The notes: generated from the sequence alone by a model not told the origin. Positions 1 through 13,377 are shown, counted from the first letter of the stretch. The stretch: DNA of 64,000 nt from Elmis aenea (GCA_947652605.1 OX393576.1:61976966-62040965), one strand, 5' to 3'. Program-made: numbers and translations.

Positions 1-589
<589 letters not shown>

Positions 590-1279
590 TTTACGTTCAG
601 ATTATGACTTGACTATGCACTTTATCTGTACGTTAAATAAATAACTTCTTCTATGATAAATAACTTATTTTTAGATCAAACACAAAGAAATAATAACAGT
701 CATGAGTTAAATACCGGCGCTAGTGATAACCTCTAACTGACTCATCTAATTTGATTTTAAAGGTCGTAATACACTATTATATTGGCGCCTAATTTTCATC
801 TCTCCAAAACTTTTATAAATAATTTGAAATATAGATATAAACATTTAAACGAAATGCGTGCCAGAGAAGCAAGTTCACAGATTTATTTAGGCAAACAACT
901 ACATATTGTTAAGTAAACAAGATATTTAAAAATGTACTTAACATGTTCGAAATTTTTAAGTTATTTGCCTTTTGTACATTTATAAACGCAGAAGTTTTCA
1001 TCAGTAGCTACTTATCTATGATCAGTAGTAACGTTCAAAAAATACTCATGATCATTTCGTTCCCAAAATTGACGTAAAGAGCTTCAACCCTATTTTTGTT
1101 TTATTTTCCCATCATTTAGGCCAGGTAACGAAACAATTTTTTTTTGTAGTGTAAGCTTCATTAAAAGTACTACAGCGATGAAGTTTGGGGTTTCCATGTT
1201 ATCAAAAATATATCACAAGTTTTGAAGGGGTATACAGAGGGTAGCAATAAATACAAAAAACGGTAAAACTGGAAACTAA
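590..1279. other. Intergenic, cathepsin D promoter side
   Basis: AT-rich DNA between the cathepsin D-like start codon and the 3' end of the next minus-strand gene. It must carry the cathepsin promoter, but I see no convincing TATA box at a useful distance and no repeat structure. Confidence 0.5.
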
Positions 1280-1909
1280 CTCTTTATTGCCAATACCATT
1301 AATGAAACATTACAACAGTTTGTACCATTAACATTCGATGACGATAAGAACATTTACGCAAAATACTGTTAGTTAATTGGCAATGTACAATGCAAACTCT
1401 ATTTTATTATTTATTATAAAAAAGAAAGCAGTATAAAATATGTATGATATGAACACATATTGAGAAACAAACGATAGTGAGGTAATGGCAGAGCTGGCTC
1501 CGGAGATTCACAATATACATAAACGAATACTTAAAACATTCTATAATGCTGAGCCTAGCAGCACATTTATATCTTACATTAATACACAACACAAAGATTT
1601 TTAATTACTCACAGAAACTAGTATAGACTGGTTAAAGTGGAAACTTAAGTACACAAATGCACCCCTAAATTGGCACACAACATTAACAAAAGAATTTTTT
1701 TAAACTGCAATTGTGACAGTTCAAGATAATTTGACCTGCCAGCGGAATGTTAGTAGTGCGCCAAACTTCTAAATAAATGCATTACCTATCGTTAATAGTG
1801 TCATGTATAGTTAAAAATGAATATGCACAGCATTAAGGTCGCCATTGGTGTAGTTTCGCTTAACACCATACATAAACATTAATTTTAAATGAATTAAAAA
1901 CAAAGTGAA
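1280..1909 (-). other. Probable 3' UTR of the prothymosin-like gene
   Basis: Minus-strand sequence after the stop codon at 1912-1910. An AATAAA (TTTATT on the plus strand, about 1282-1287) could be the polyadenylation signal, giving a 3' UTR of about 620 bases. Other AT-rich possible signals lie around 1401-1420. The extent is inferred. Confidence 0.45.
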
Positions 1910-3210
1910 TTAAGCGGCAACTTCTGCATCTCCGTTAGATTCTGCATCTGCAGATGCTTCGTCTAATTTTGCTTTCTTTTCAGGCGATACACCTTCTGCT
2001 GGTGTTCCTTCAGGAGCATCACCTCCTGCCGATTTCCTTTTTACAGGACAGGCTATTTCCTCTTCTGCAAAAAACAAAATTAATTAATTAGGGTAATAAG
2101 CATTTAAATCAATTTAACATTAGTTTTTTTGAAAATCTGAACTCTACTTGTAAGAAGAGTTAACTAGTATGATATAAAATTTTGTCATGACCATCAACAT
2201 ACTAAAATTATTAAATGCTGTCAAAAAGCTTAATATACATGACAAGTAATCACCACAAGAACTATTTAATACATTCTAGAGACCACATGGTGATTATTAG
2301 TACTTCTCCAGAAATGTAAACCAAGGTCATTCCAAGGAGAACAGCAACTTGTAATTTAAAATTAAACACTTTAACTGGAAGCAACTCCAAAAACACTGTG
2401 CATAACAAAAGTTAAGTTAAAAACTACAAGATGTATCCAGTCGTTATTATTCTACTGAAGGATTAATAAACATTAAAAGATACTATACAGTTTTTCGAGA
2501 CCAAATGTAGTATATTTTAAAATTAAATCGCTTACAATTTATTCATTTAAAAATATAAACTGACTGTCAAACACACTACATTGCGAAATAATTTTGAAAT
2601 AAACGCCACTACTCATTACATTATTTATTTAATTAAAGTTAATTACCTGCTTCATTATTTTCTTCTTTGCCGTTTGCCGATTTGCTGATGTCACCATTTT
2701 CTCCTTCGCTTTTCTTATCTTCGCTGTCCTCATCGAGATCTACGTCCACGGTCTCCTTCGCTTCTTTTTCTTCTACAACGGCATCACTAACAAAACAAAT
2801 ATTAACACATTGTCAAATCCAGTGTAAGACTACGTTATACAGAGAAAGTTTCTTTGGTTGTAATATTAACAACAAATAGTCTTGGCGGGGGTTAACATGT
2901 TACAGAATAAATTAAATATGACATTCAACTTGTTACCGGATGTCAAGATGTGTCAATGTCCTTATTATGACACAAAGTTTGTTAACAAAAACAACTAACA
3001 ACAAATTTTAAGTATTTTCATATTATTTCTGTTCACAAAGGCTACTGAACACGCTTAACTGCCGGCTTTTCTCTGAAATGCCGAATGGAAGCCATTTTGA
3101 CAAGATGCCGCCAAAACATCCACACCGCAATTTAGCCTTATTACACCAACATTTAAGGATTTCTAACATAAACAATATACTCACACTGCATCAATATCCT
3201 TATCGGCCAT
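1910..3210 (-). CDS. Prothymosin-alpha-like acidic nuclear protein
   Basis: Small, highly acidic, low-complexity protein of 106 residues from three exons (minus): 3185-3210, 2647-2786, 1910-2064; lengths 26+140+155 give 107 codons including TAA. Donors are GTGAGT and GTAATT; acceptors TTAG and GCAG. The protein opens MADKDIDAV. Its middle is dominated by Glu, Asp and Lys (about residues 14-58). It ends with a likely bipartite nuclear signal: KRK at 64-66 and KKAKL at 85-89. Hydrophobic residues are few, so it is probably intrinsically disordered. Length, start and composition fit the insect proteins called prothymosin alpha or parathymosin, which bind histone H1 and chromatin. The name rests on composition and is less certain than the gene structure. 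It lies head to head with PKA-C1, start codons 921 bp apart. Confidence 0.85.
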
Positions 3211-4131
3211 GTTTATAGTTTTTTCTGTAGATTTGAAGTGTATTTTACACAAAAAAAGTGCAAAAACAAGCTGTTAGTACGGCACCACGCTACAACACAG
3301 GTAAAGTGAAAGAACGAGTGGTTCAAACAAGGATAGCAAAAGGAAGCGCTTCGCTGTTTTCTAATTGGTTCACTTCAACCAAGGTGACTTTGATCGTAAA
3401 TTTTCGAGAAATTCCGTAACCGATCCTTTGGCGTTTAAAAATTAAAAAATCGCGCCATTTGAAAGATTTTATCTGAGTAAAATGATTGCAAAATGAAACA
3501 ATAATCATTAAAATTTCTTAAATTAGAAATAATGCCTTTTATGTTTAGTGATAGACACGTTTTTCAAATTTGAAGAAGCGGTAAATGAAGACGCGCAAAA
3601 TTATATTGATTGTTGTATCTTTATAATACCTTACAGCGTGATCATTACTTATTTTTTAAATGGATTAAGACAACAAATACTTTTGTTTAATGTAACAATG
3701 TATTAGGTTTATAGTTTGCTATCAGTATTAAATTTAAGTGAGATTACTAGTGAATCACAGCGCGACATCTTTGATACGAGAATCCAACTGCTCAATTGAC
3801 TTGCGAACCTACCTTTCATCTATCTCTTGCGAAGTGAAACCCGGGCACCTGGAAGCCATTTTATCGTTTTAACATATAGTTTCGGACGGGAATTATAATA
3901 ACTGCATTCGTATATTTACTTAAAAATAAGTTTATTTTGGCTGTGATTAAAATTCGTTTTGTGTTAGTTAAACTAAATAAACTGAAAAAATAGCCATGTA
4001 TGTGTATAATTTATGTTGACATAGGACGACTGTGACATCGGTGTCCTCGGCCAATTACATACATCCTTGGTGCTTCAGGCGGAGTACAAAATTTACCTGA
4101 AGCCCTGGAAGGTTTACAAGTTCACCAAACC
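3211..4131. promoter_or_regulatory. Divergent intergenic promoter region, prothymosin-like / PKA-C1
   Basis: The 921 bases between two divergent start codons contain both 5' UTRs and presumably both promoters. I see no clear TATA box for either gene. A GC-containing patch (CGCGCCATTT, about 3453-3462) and a GC-richer stretch near 3835-3895 stand out from the AT background. An untranslated first exon of PKA-C1 may lie here, but its boundary cannot be fixed. Confidence 0.5.
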
Positions 4132-5193
4132 ATGGGCAATAATGCCGCTACGGCGAACAAAAAAGTGGATTCAGCCGAGAGTGTCAAGGAATTCCTTGAT
4201 CAGGCTAAAGAAGATTTTGAAGAGAAATGGAAAAAGAATCCAACAAATACAGCCGGCCTTGAAGATTTTGAAAGAATCAAGACTCTAGGAACAGGCTCAT
4301 TTGGGCGAGTAATGATAGTTCAACATAAACCCACCAAAGAATATTATGCTATGAAAATTCTCGATAAACAGAAAGTTGTTAAGTTAAAACAAGTCGAACA
4401 TACCTTAAACGAAAAACGTATTTTACAAGCTATCAGTTTTCCATTTCTTGTCAGCCTTAAATTTCATTTCAAGGACAATTCAAATCTTTATATGGTACTA
4501 GAATATGTGCCAGGAGGAGAAATGTTCTCGCATTTACGGAAGGTGGGTCGCTTTTCCGAGCCCCATTCAAGATTTTATGCTGCACAAATAGTGCTAGCAT
4601 TCGAGTACCTACATTATTTAGATCTGATTTATCGTGATCTGAAACCAGAGAACTTGCTGATTGATTCGCAAGGTTATCTTAAAGTTACTGATTTTGGTTT
4701 TGCCAAGCGAGTAAAGGGACGCACTTGGACTCTATGCGGGACACCCGAATATTTAGCACCTGAAATTATTCTTAGTAAAGGTTACAACAAAGCTGTAGAT
4801 TGGTGGGCACTCGGTGTATTAGTATATGAAATGGCAGCAGGATATCCGCCGTTTTTTGCAGACCAACCTATTCAAATTTATGAAAAGATTGTGTCTGGTA
4901 AAGTGCGATTCCCTTCACATTTTGGGTCGGATCTTAAAGATCTACTACGTAACTTATTACAAGTCGACCTCACAAAACGGTACGGCAACCTTAAGGCAGG
5001 TGTTAATGATATCAAAGGTCACAAATGGTTTGCTTCAACGGATTGGATTGCAGTTTTTCAAAAGAAAATCGAAGCTCCATTTATTCCACGCTGCAAAGGT
5101 CCTGGTGATACTAGTAATTTCGATGATTACGAGGAAGAAGCGTTGCGTATATCGTCTACAGAAAAATGTGCTAAGGAGTTTGCCGAGTTTTGA
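4132..5193 (+). CDS. Pka-C1: cAMP-dependent protein kinase catalytic subunit (PKA-C1)
   Basis: AGC-family Ser/Thr kinase, released from the regulatory subunit by cAMP to phosphorylate R-R-x-S/T sites in cytosol and nucleus. A single uninterrupted 353-codon reading frame; Drosophila PKA-C1 has the same length and also lacks coding introns. It starts MGNN, with Gly2 available for myristoylation. Visible landmarks: glycine loop GTGSFGRV (53-60), ATP-binding Lys75 in YYAMK, catalytic loop YRDLKPEN with Asp169, metal-binding DFG at 187-189, activation-loop Thr200 in [14 protein letters not shown] at 209-211, FDDYEEE in the C-tail, a turn-motif site in RISSTEK, and the C-terminal end FAEF. The ATG context (CCAAACCATGG) is good. 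A longer overlapping frame starting upstream at 4067 lacks an ATG. Every hallmark residue is intact. Confidence 0.99.
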   Translation: MGNNAATANKKVDSAESVKEFLDQAKEDFEEKWKKNPTNTAGLEDFERIKTLGTGSFGRVMIVQHKPTKEYYAMKILDKQKVVKLKQVEHTLNEKRILQAISFPFLVSLKFHFKDNSNLYMVLEYVPGGEMFSHLRKVGRFSEPHSRFYAAQIVLAFEYLHYLDLIYRDLKPENLLIDSQGYLKVTDFGFAKRVKGRTWTLCGTPEYLAPEIILSKGYNKAVDWWALGVLVYEMAAGYPPFFADQPIQIYEKIVSGKVRFPSHFGSDLKDLLRNLLQVDLTKRYGNLKAGVNDIKGHKWFASTDWIAVFQKKIEAPFIPRCKGPGDTSNFDDYEEEALRISSTEKCAKEFAEF

Positions 5194-7121
5194 ACGTCCT
5201 TACGTATGTGTGTGTAAGTAGCCTTGCCGTTTCCTCAGGCTGTTGTAAGACTGCCATCATCGGCTCTTCCAGCACCTGCCCCGTGCTTGCTTGATTTGGT
5301 TCCTCTGCACTTTGTTTAACTTCATATATTCACTGAGTCGATTATAAGGCACGATTTATTGAAATAGATGTAAGATTAAAGTGGATAAATGTGTGTACAC
5401 TTTATGTTGTAATTATTTAATTATTGTATATAATGTATAGCTTAGTCAGAATAGTTTTTATTAAATAGTTATAAGTGCAGAGGGTCCAATCTTGGAATAC
5501 AGCTGTGAAATTGCATATTTGTAGTCAGTATCTAGACACCTAAACCAATACATGATGAAAATAGTGTGATATTACGGTTTATTGTCACATTATTCTGTTT
5601 ACTTGACAACTACAAAAGCAAGTTTAACACGGAATTTTTTAACAGTTATTGAAATGTTGTGAAGTAAAAGTAACCAAACGTATTTTTGGTGTTTATGAAT
5701 TATTTAATTGTAGTTGCATGTCGTCTTCCGTTATTAGTCCCTTTACATCAAAGATTTATGTAATTTTGCAGTTTTTAAATGTAGCCAGGTACATGAAATT
5801 GATCATGCTGGTAGTTCATTAGCAAACCATGTATATTCAGTATTCAGCTGACCCAAATTGGCTACACGATTTAGTCTAGAATTCAAAAATAAAATTAGAT
5901 TATTTTTATATATAGTTCAAGTTATATGAATCGTATTTTGCCAGCTAATTTTGAAATTTATTATCCACTTGCAATTTATATTATTTAAATTAAAAACAAA
6001 CAAACTTCACAACATGAAACTATGATCATATTTGGCAGTTGTATGAATACAGTAAAGTTGAATTCCATATTGAGTTTGCTGCAGATATGGTTTTTCGTTA
6101 ACGTAACAATTTAATTTTACAAACATTCGCTTTTACAATTAAAACTATAAGCAATAAAATGTGTTAATACCAAATTAGTTGGTAAATTTATTATTTATTG
6201 CTTCAGAACAAATAATTAATATAATTTATACTTATTATATCATTTCCATTACCTGATTTTTCGGGAAACAACTTTTTGAGATTTAAAAAATCAGAGCTTT
6301 AACTATGGTTGTTAATCAGCAACATACATTTTAAATTTTACAAATTGCTAATTAAACTCCAGTTTAACATATATTTGTCTTGAATCATCTTTTATTCGAC
6401 TTTAATTTAGTGATCTGAAATGATAACATAAGTCTGTTTTAAAGTAAAATAATAGAGATGAACTATTTTCAGGCTTGCGTAGATCTGAATATAAAATGTT
6501 TAAAAATAGCTGAAAATTTGAATTCGTTTATCTATATTTATAACAAACTTATATAAAAACCAGCAGTTAATGTTGTTTTTCATCTTACGTGTTTAAAATA
6601 TTTAAGTTTAAATTACACCAAAATACGTAATTGATCAAGTATACCCCTAATAACTTCAAGTACAATTACAGTTTTTTTTTAACGTCATAGAATTAGCTGT
6701 GCTGCTATTTTATATTCATGTAAAACGCCGTTTATACTGTATGTTGACTATTTAAATAATTACAAACATGCATACAACTTGCATGTTACATTTTTGCTTA
6801 TTTATAGCAAATAGTTATAAGATACCTTTTACAGTAATTTGCAAAATTCATAAATGGTTCCAAGTTTATTTAATTTGTATTATCGTACGCAATATTACTT
6901 TCCAAACTGTTTGTATTAAATAATTCTCATGATTTTCAACTATTTATTAACATTATTTATGTAAGGTATCCAAATAATAAATTCAAGCACTCATTATCTA
7001 TATACGTTTAATTTTTACAAACTAATCAAATTAACTGTCGGTAAAAGTGCTAAAAAATTGCTGGCAGTGCATTATTTTTGTTAATAGTGTAACTAAAAAA
7101 ATTAACAAATTTGTTAACATA
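5194..7121 (+). other. PKA-C1 3' UTR and downstream AT-rich sequence
   Basis: No coding signal. Possible polyadenylation signals occur at 5888-5893 and 6153-6158, and another far downstream at 9824-9829, so the 3' UTR could end near 5.9-6.2 kb or run several kb. No repeats stand out. Confidence 0.5.
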
Positions 7122-7496
7122 CAGCCTTGGTCAAAAGTATTGAGCACCCTTGCACTGTTATGGTGCCTGTACACCTGAGAGTAAAGTACTCTCGAGAGTA
7201 GCGTCGCCAAGGATACAGCCCCTGAGAGTAACTCGCGATTGGCTGTATCCTTGGCGACGCTACTCTCGAGAGTACTTTACTCTCAGGTGTACAGGCACCA
7301 TTACACATTCGGGGAATAACTCAATGAGCCCCACCCACGTTTTACCAAAAATACCCTTCTATTGTTTTAAACATCTCGTTGACAACCTACAATGACGTTT
7401 AAGAGAACTGTCAATAATTATATTATTTAACATATCCTATCACAATAAAATAGTATTCAAGAATTTACGGGGTGCTCAATAATTTTGGCCAAGCTC
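7122..7496. mobile_element. Tc1/mariner-type MITE
   Basis: Ends form inverted repeats: left CAGCCTTGGTCAAAAGTATT and, read in reverse complement, right GAGCTTGGCCAAAATTATT, both continuing into TGAGCACCC. TA dinucleotides flank both ends (7120-7121, 7497-7498). The tip sequence and TA duplication fit a Tc1-type non-autonomous element. No transposase is present. A second element is nested at 7161-7300. Confidence 0.8.
7161..7300. mobile_element. 140-bp palindromic MITE with perfect 60-bp arms, TTA duplication
   Basis: Positions 7161-7220 and 7241-7300 are exact reverse complements over all 60 bases, separated by a 20-base loop. The tips read TGGTGCCTGTACACC and TTA flanks both sides (7158-7160 and 7301-7303). 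A 3-bp TTA duplication suggests a PIF/Harbinger (Tourist-like) origin, but no relative with a transposase is visible here. The frames open on both strands are by-products of the palindrome. Confidence 0.85.
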
Positions 7497-7674
7497 TATT
7501 TGAATTTTCTCAAGATTCCCATAATATCTGTGGACAATGGCGTATGCAAGTGATGTTATATCAATGGTTTAAAGTTTTTAAAACAGTTCCACTTTTAATA
7601 CATACATCCACGGTCCACTACACAGATAGGTAAACTCCCATATAAAAGCGACCGAGACCGGTAACTAGTTCCGT

Positions 7675-7982
7675 AAATTGTCCCACAGATGGCGATAAGT
7701 CTAAGAACCGTTCGCCATTAATTATCGCTAGATGGCAATAAGTCTAAGAACCGGTTCGTGTACAAGATTTTGACAGTCGGCGAGATTTTTAAGCTTTCGC
7801 TTAAAAAATTCGAATTTAATCAATCAAAGGATGTATATAAAAATGTTTTAACCGAATTTTTAGATCAGTTTTATTCAAAATAAGTTCTCACCTAGTGCAA
7901 GCACAGGTTCTTAAACTTATCGCCATCTAACGGATTTTTATGGCGAATGGTTCTTCGACTTATCGCCATCTAGCGGAAATTT
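7675..7982. mobile_element. MITE with doubled terminal motif
   Basis: Inverted termini of about 70 bp. Each arm contains two direct copies of AGATGGCGATAAGTCTAAGA: left arm near 7687 and 7731, right arm inverted near 7905-7928 and 7950-7972. Between the copies in each arm is a short TTCGCCAT spacer. The middle is AT-rich and non-coding. Superfamily not recognised; ends are approximate. Confidence 0.75.
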
Positions 7983-9490
7983 ATGTCGAAAAGTTCCAGA
8001 TTTTTTGATAGACCTGTGTAGTAGGTCGTGCATACATCTAACGCGTAATCTGCGTTTTTACGTAACTATATTAAGTATAATCTAGTCAAGATTTGTTTAA
8101 CTGAATTGTATATACTTATACTTTTAAATAATTTAACATAGTAACACTTTACAACAAACTGCAAATTATCTCATTAATTTACTTAGGTATGTAATTTTCA
8201 AATATTGTTTAAGATATATGCGAACAATTTGGAAATGATATGAAATCTTTTAAGAAATTTATTGTTAATTCGTAAGTTGTCATGTTTTTATGTGCAATAT
8301 TTCTGTAGGTTATTTAAACATCTGTTAACAATGCATATTGCTTCATCTTGAAATAAGTACAATTAATACTAATGTTTACCCAATTCAGAGGGTTTTGTAC
8401 TATTATTGTAATACAGCCAAATAGTTAAGTTAGCAGCCACACGATGCCCGATTTAAGAGATACTGTATTCAGTGATGTTGGTTCACTTAAACGGGGGTTA
8501 GTGTTAAACTCTTGGCAGCAGCTTGAAACAGTAAGTGCGTAGAAAAATCTTACAGAACGGTCACAATCGTGACAAAATAATTTCATCTAAAGTCGTGCAC
8601 TTGAAATCAGAACAAATATAGTTCAAAATAATGGTTTGTTCGTTACTGTACAAACTTTAAAATACTCAAGATGTTTTATTAATAAAAACAGGCCATATAT
8701 TATCTTTTTGTAAATATCGTGGTTGGGAAGTGATTTCAATTCCATGCGTGGTTGCTAACAACGTTTTTCTGACTGCTGTTTGAAGATTTATCTAAAATTC
8801 GTATTAAGGTTTTAAAAATCTATGATCAAGTTAATTTTTAATGCGTGAAAATAGTGTTTCCGCTTCTGCTACAAAGTGCTAAATATTGATATATAAATGG
8901 GCAGAGTTTAATTATAAAGGGTCATCATTTTAATCAACAGATATAAAAGAAATCTATGAGAATATGTTGTGTTAAAATTATCGTTAATCAATGAGTGATG
9001 TAGATCCAGGATCATTTTTATCGTTGAGATTAATTAGAAACTTAATTATATGGAAGTCTGGAATGAACACCCGCTATAATGGCACTGTATTGTTAAGAAT
9101 TTTGTGTTAGTATGTATTTACCAATATCAAGATCGTTCATTTTAGATCAAAGGAATGGGCAGATAGGTTCCGTGTTGCTGTAAATATTATTTTTAAATAA
9201 TCATTGCTTTGTCTCGATGTACGTACATGGCGTATTGATGAACAGGAAGTCATTTATATTTTTAAATTTCTGTTCATTTCTCTGTAAACGTACACGTTAG
9301 ACTCCGACTGCAATTGCTTAGTAGTAGAAGTATGCATAGATGTCATTCATAAACACCTCATTTCAACAACTAATTCATAACACTGCTATATTATTGTTAT
9401 CAATATTAGTATTAAGTATGTGCTTTACGGTTCCCAGAATTGGAAACACCTGTATTGTGTATATTTATCTTAGGTATAGGCCTTACTGGT
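7983..9490. other. Non-coding AT-rich DNA
   Basis: No gene or clear repeat recognised. It may be partly transcribed as distal PKA-C1 3' UTR. Confidence 0.4.
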
Positions 9491-9616
9491 GAGGTTCGTA
9501 CTACAATATTCATATATCAGTGGTAGCAAAAATGAGTTTCATGTCTGTTTGACAAGATTTTGAAGGCTGTTGTGCTCTGCACTACAATGCTGCTCCAAAA
9601 ATGTGGTACGAACCTC
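9491..9616. repeat. Short inverted-repeat element (126 bp)
   Basis: GAGGTTCGTACTACA at the left end is matched by the reverse complement GAGGTTCGTACCACA at the right end (14 of 15). The interior is non-coding. Probably a small MITE; no clear target duplication. Confidence 0.55.
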
Positions 9617-11576
9617 GTGTAGACTTATAGTCAATTAGTCATTGCGTTTTCGTGTATAATCTAATGTTTTTCAGCGGAAGTGTTTATTATGTTTGTCTTA
9701 TTTTTGTTAAGTTATTTGTATAGAAGTTTGTCCTTTACTAATGTCAGATGTATTTAATAACATGTCTCTTTAGTGCGCAATTCTATAAAACCATTTTTCA
9801 AATGTTGGTTTGAACATTCGAGAAATAAAAGAAGACTATCCTAATATTTTGTTTTATTTACACCGACTTTGTATCTATAAAAAAAAACTGAAAAAATGCT
9901 TACCTAACTGTGAAAATTTAATTTCAGCTGAGAGCTAATATTTTTTCAAAATGTTTGGTTAACTTTTTACAACTTTAAAAAGCTAGTTATGCTAACAAAC
10001 TTTAACACATTGACTGTTTTTTTTGTTGCAAGAAATATTATTAAGTTAAATAATTGGAATCGATAATTTATCCTTTGTTGACTAAAAATGTGTTCAAAAA
10101 GTTTTGCGCTGGTGTAATATGAATAAGTTGAATGAAACACCAAGTTCCTGTTTAGGAAAAATCTGTTGTAGAAATGCTAGATCAGTTTCTAGACTTCCTC
10201 CTCTCCATGTGAAAATTATATTAAGATTGCTACTGATGAAGCGGCAAAAGTCTCTACACTGGTTGAGCTTTTCTACAAGAGATTTCATTAAAAAAGTTGA
10301 GTCATTTTGATGTACTTATTTACTTTACACAAATGAATCACTGAAATAATCAAACTTCTCATTCATTGTTTGGTAAATTCATTTGCTATAGCTGTGATCA
10401 TATTTTGGCCACTCGAAGCTTAAATTTAAAAACGTAAAACGTAATTAGTAAATTATCATGTTTCGCTTAAAAAGTGTATAAAAACTAGTAATGTGTTAGA
10501 GGAATGCAAACTCTTTGAATTGGACCAGTCGTAACTAGACTGTGTACTTTTCTAACCTTTAAGCAATTTGCAAGTGTTCAATTTTTACAAAACTGCTTGA
10601 TTTTGTTGTATAAGTTTTGGAAGTGCAAAATAATGTGGTACTTCAATTTGTACTGAAAGAAGAAATAATTTTATTAAACAAGGTAAGTTTAAAAATTACT
10701 TTTTATTAGTGTTAAAATTCGTTTGAAAATATTGTTTTAAATATTGGTTGTTTGGCTTTTTACATGGCTAATTTTGTTCGCCACTAAACAATTTCACTTT
10801 ATTTTACATTATATATTTTTTAAATACTTTGCAATGTGAAATTCTCCGTTTCGGGACGCGATTAAAGCTGAGGTAAACTAAACTAAAATTAAGAATGCAA
10901 TGGAGATTCGGTTTTTTTTTCCGTTAAATATTCAAAGTGTTTTTAGATTTATTATGCATGCGCACATTATCTTCTAAAACGAGATATTTTTGCAGGTCTT
11001 CCAAGCAATTCTACCACAACAAATGATTTCATTTTTGGGGCTACTTGGGCTTATAAAAGCATGTAAAAATCGCTATTTTGATTTTTTAATTTGTACTCGT
11101 ACTCAAATTTCATTCCACCAAGAAATCAATAGAAATTTTCCTGAAGTGTAAAACTGTACTGAACAGTTTACAAAATTAAATATAAAAAGTAAATAAGTGA
11201 AGCCAATTCAAAAAGAGTTTAATTTTAATTTTGTTTTACTTGAAGTGGACAGTTTTGCACGAATTTTAACACGTGAAATACGGGAATAACGACCAACAAG
11301 CGTATCAAGCGAGCCGTGGTAAAATTAGATCGTCTTACACAGAAGCAGTCTCGTATATATAAATAGATTCGTCGGGCGAACTAGCACAGTTGCCTGATGC
11401 CACCTGTTATACTTTTTGTGATAATTTACACTCAGTTAAATAACGTTAATTTTTGTTGCTTAAATTAAATGATTATTACATTTTTTATCATTTGTACATC
11501 CTGTAGTTATCTAATTCATACATATCAGCAACGTTTATAATTAAATACACATCACGTATCTTAATACGTGGATGTA
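9617..11576. other. Non-coding DNA with one dispersed hairpin repeat
   Basis: Mostly featureless AT-rich DNA. It holds an AATAAA at 9824-9829 and a hairpin repeat (listed separately). Near 11358-11367 there is a TATATATAAA that could be a promoter element, but no gene follows. Confidence 0.4.
10160..10286. repeat. Dispersed hairpin repeat, copy 1
   Basis: GTAGAAATGCTAGATCAG at the left pairs imperfectly with the reverse complement of the right end (GTAGAAAAGCTCAACCAG). The left end matches copies near 19088 and 44257 (TCTGTTGTRGAA followed by a TAGAC-containing arm). The open frames here are accidental. Confidence 0.5.
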
Positions 11577-11896
11577 CAGGGTGGTCCAAATTCAATGGGA
11601 TTACATGGGTTTTTCGCTAAATATTCTAGATAGAAAAATGGTTAAATTACCAAAAAGGTGCAGTTTTTTGAGACGAACTCAGAACCGTTTTCAAAAATAT
11701 TCTATCATTTCCGGTTTTTTAGTTATTGGAAAAAAGTGTATTTTTTTTTCATTTCTCCGTTATTGTTGTAAATACCGAAAAAATTTATGTTTATTATTTT
11801 TAGATATTTTTACTTGTGTAAAATTCGATTATCAAAAAAAAAAAAAACCCTTGCCGTTAAAAAGTTAAATAACTTACCCTTTTTAAATGGAAACTA

Positions 11897-13377
11897 CAGG
11901 GTGAGGCATAACTTATCAAACCCCCACTTATTTTGTTATTGAGAAGAATTATCAAAAAAAGTTTTAAATAAAAGTTGTTTGATACAGTATTTCCCAAAAT
12001 ATTCAAATTTTTTTCTTTTGTTTTCTAGAAGTTACGGCACCATATGTTTCTTTCTTTGATGCATATTTTTTTATACGGTTTGAAAGACATTTTTTTCTCT
12101 TTTCAACGCACTAAACTTTTATACACTTACATAAAAAATTAAAAAAAAAAAAGTTTTAAAAGCGTACGTTATTAATTAATTCACATTAGTAGGCTATGAA
12201 AATCTACAAAACGGTAAAAAAATTAAAAAAGAAAGTTAATTGGGTTACAACGGTAAACACTAAACTACTGTAATGTTCAAAATGGTGTCCTCTCTGCTGA
12301 AAACATTTTTATAAGCGTGTTTTTTAAACGAATTTACTTCACTACAGCCCTTTTTTTATTATTAATTGTTTGGAATGCTTCGCGTATTCTATTTTTCATA
12401 TCTTTAACAGTTGTAGGTGGCGTTTGATAAACAATTTGTTGCACTGTACCCTAAACAAAAAAGTCCATAATCGTTAAATCGGGGCTACGTGGTGGCCAGC
12501 GAACTGGTCCATTGCGTCCAATCCAATGATTTACAAATTGCGTATTCAACACGTTGGGGTGGTACCCTATCCTATTTGCTAAATCTTGTCCATAATGTTC
12601 TTGAAGTAACGATGGATGAAGTTTATGTTTATGTAAAATTCTTACGACACTACGTTGACTAATACAACAACTTTCTCGGGATAAATCTCTACTGCTAAGA
12701 TGGGAATTACTTTTCAATAGCTGCTAATATTCCAATTTCATTATTTTCATGGACTACATTACCATGTACACCTTATTTTCTTAATCCAGACTTCCCGTAT
12801 CTTGTAGCGATTTTGGTAGGCATTTAAATATCACTTTGGAAAGATGTCTCTTTTCCGGATAAATTTCTGCTTTACACCGGACCGCTTCCGTTGCATTTCT
12901 GTGGTAGGTACCTATTCATCGAATATCAATAACATATAGGAGTATATTTTTTTAAATCGTTACATACCAAATTTTTAAGACCTTGTAACCTAATTAAATT
13001 TCTTTTTTAATTTTTTACCGTTTTGTATCATTTTCAAAACCTACTAATGTAAATTACTTAATAACGCCTTTAAAACACGTTTAATAAAAAATTGTTCTTT
13101 TGCGATTTTCTTAAAAATTTAATTTAGAAGTGTATAAAAGATTTAGTGCTTTGAAAAGAGAAAGAAAATTTCTTTCAAACCTTATAAAAAAACATGTATG
13201 GTGCCATTAAAAAAATATATATGGTGCCGTAAGTCCTAAAAAACAAAAGAAAACAAAAATTTGACATGAAAATATTTTGGGAAATACTGTATCAAACAAC
13301 TTTTATTTGAAACTTCTTTTGATAATTCTTTCCAATAACAAAATAAGTGGGTGTATGATAAGTGATGCCTCACCCTG
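11897..13377. mobile_element. Tc1/mariner-superfamily transposon with long inverted repeats (1.48 kb)
   Basis: Tips CAGGGTGAGGCATAACTTAT and, reversed, CAGGGTGAGGCATCACTTAT. The inverted similarity runs some 300-400 bp inward on each side. TA flanks both ends (11895-11896, 13378-13379). The centre holds a decayed transposase on the minus strand. The sister copy of the host repeat at 30511-30530 has a single TA where this element sits, which proves the insertion boundaries. Confidence 0.9.
12240..12900 (-). pseudogene. Decayed DDE transposase (DUF4817-type Tc1/mariner group)
   Basis: The longest open part is 12451-12717 (88 codons): a helix-turn-helix end (SVVRILHKHKLHPSLLQ) fused directly to the C-terminal catalytic block (WIGRNGPVRWPPRSPDL, then TIMDFFV). 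The D-D-containing middle is missing, so an internal deletion has joined the two parts. TAG replaces the expected Trp codon after FFV. Similarity continues beyond it (GTVQQIVYQTPPTTVKDM) to about 12280 and ends in a CFQQRGHHFEH remnant. Upstream, 12780-12900 still reads NATEAVRCKAEIYPEKR, typical of the N-terminal helix domain. The gene cannot make an active enzyme. Confidence 0.85.

Noticed and set aside
3323..3508. 61-codon minus-strand frame in the divergent promoter
   Set aside because: No motif, no conservation clue, and it lies upstream of the prothymosin-like start codon; chance frame.
4067..5221. Overlapping frames inside PKA-C1 (4067-4288, 4826-5221)
   Set aside because: Out of frame with an obviously intact kinase; the first has no ATG. 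Shadows.
7114..7395. Two similar opposite-strand proteins sharing CTPESKVLSRVASPRIQP
   Set aside because: Both come from the two arms of one perfect palindrome; not proteins.
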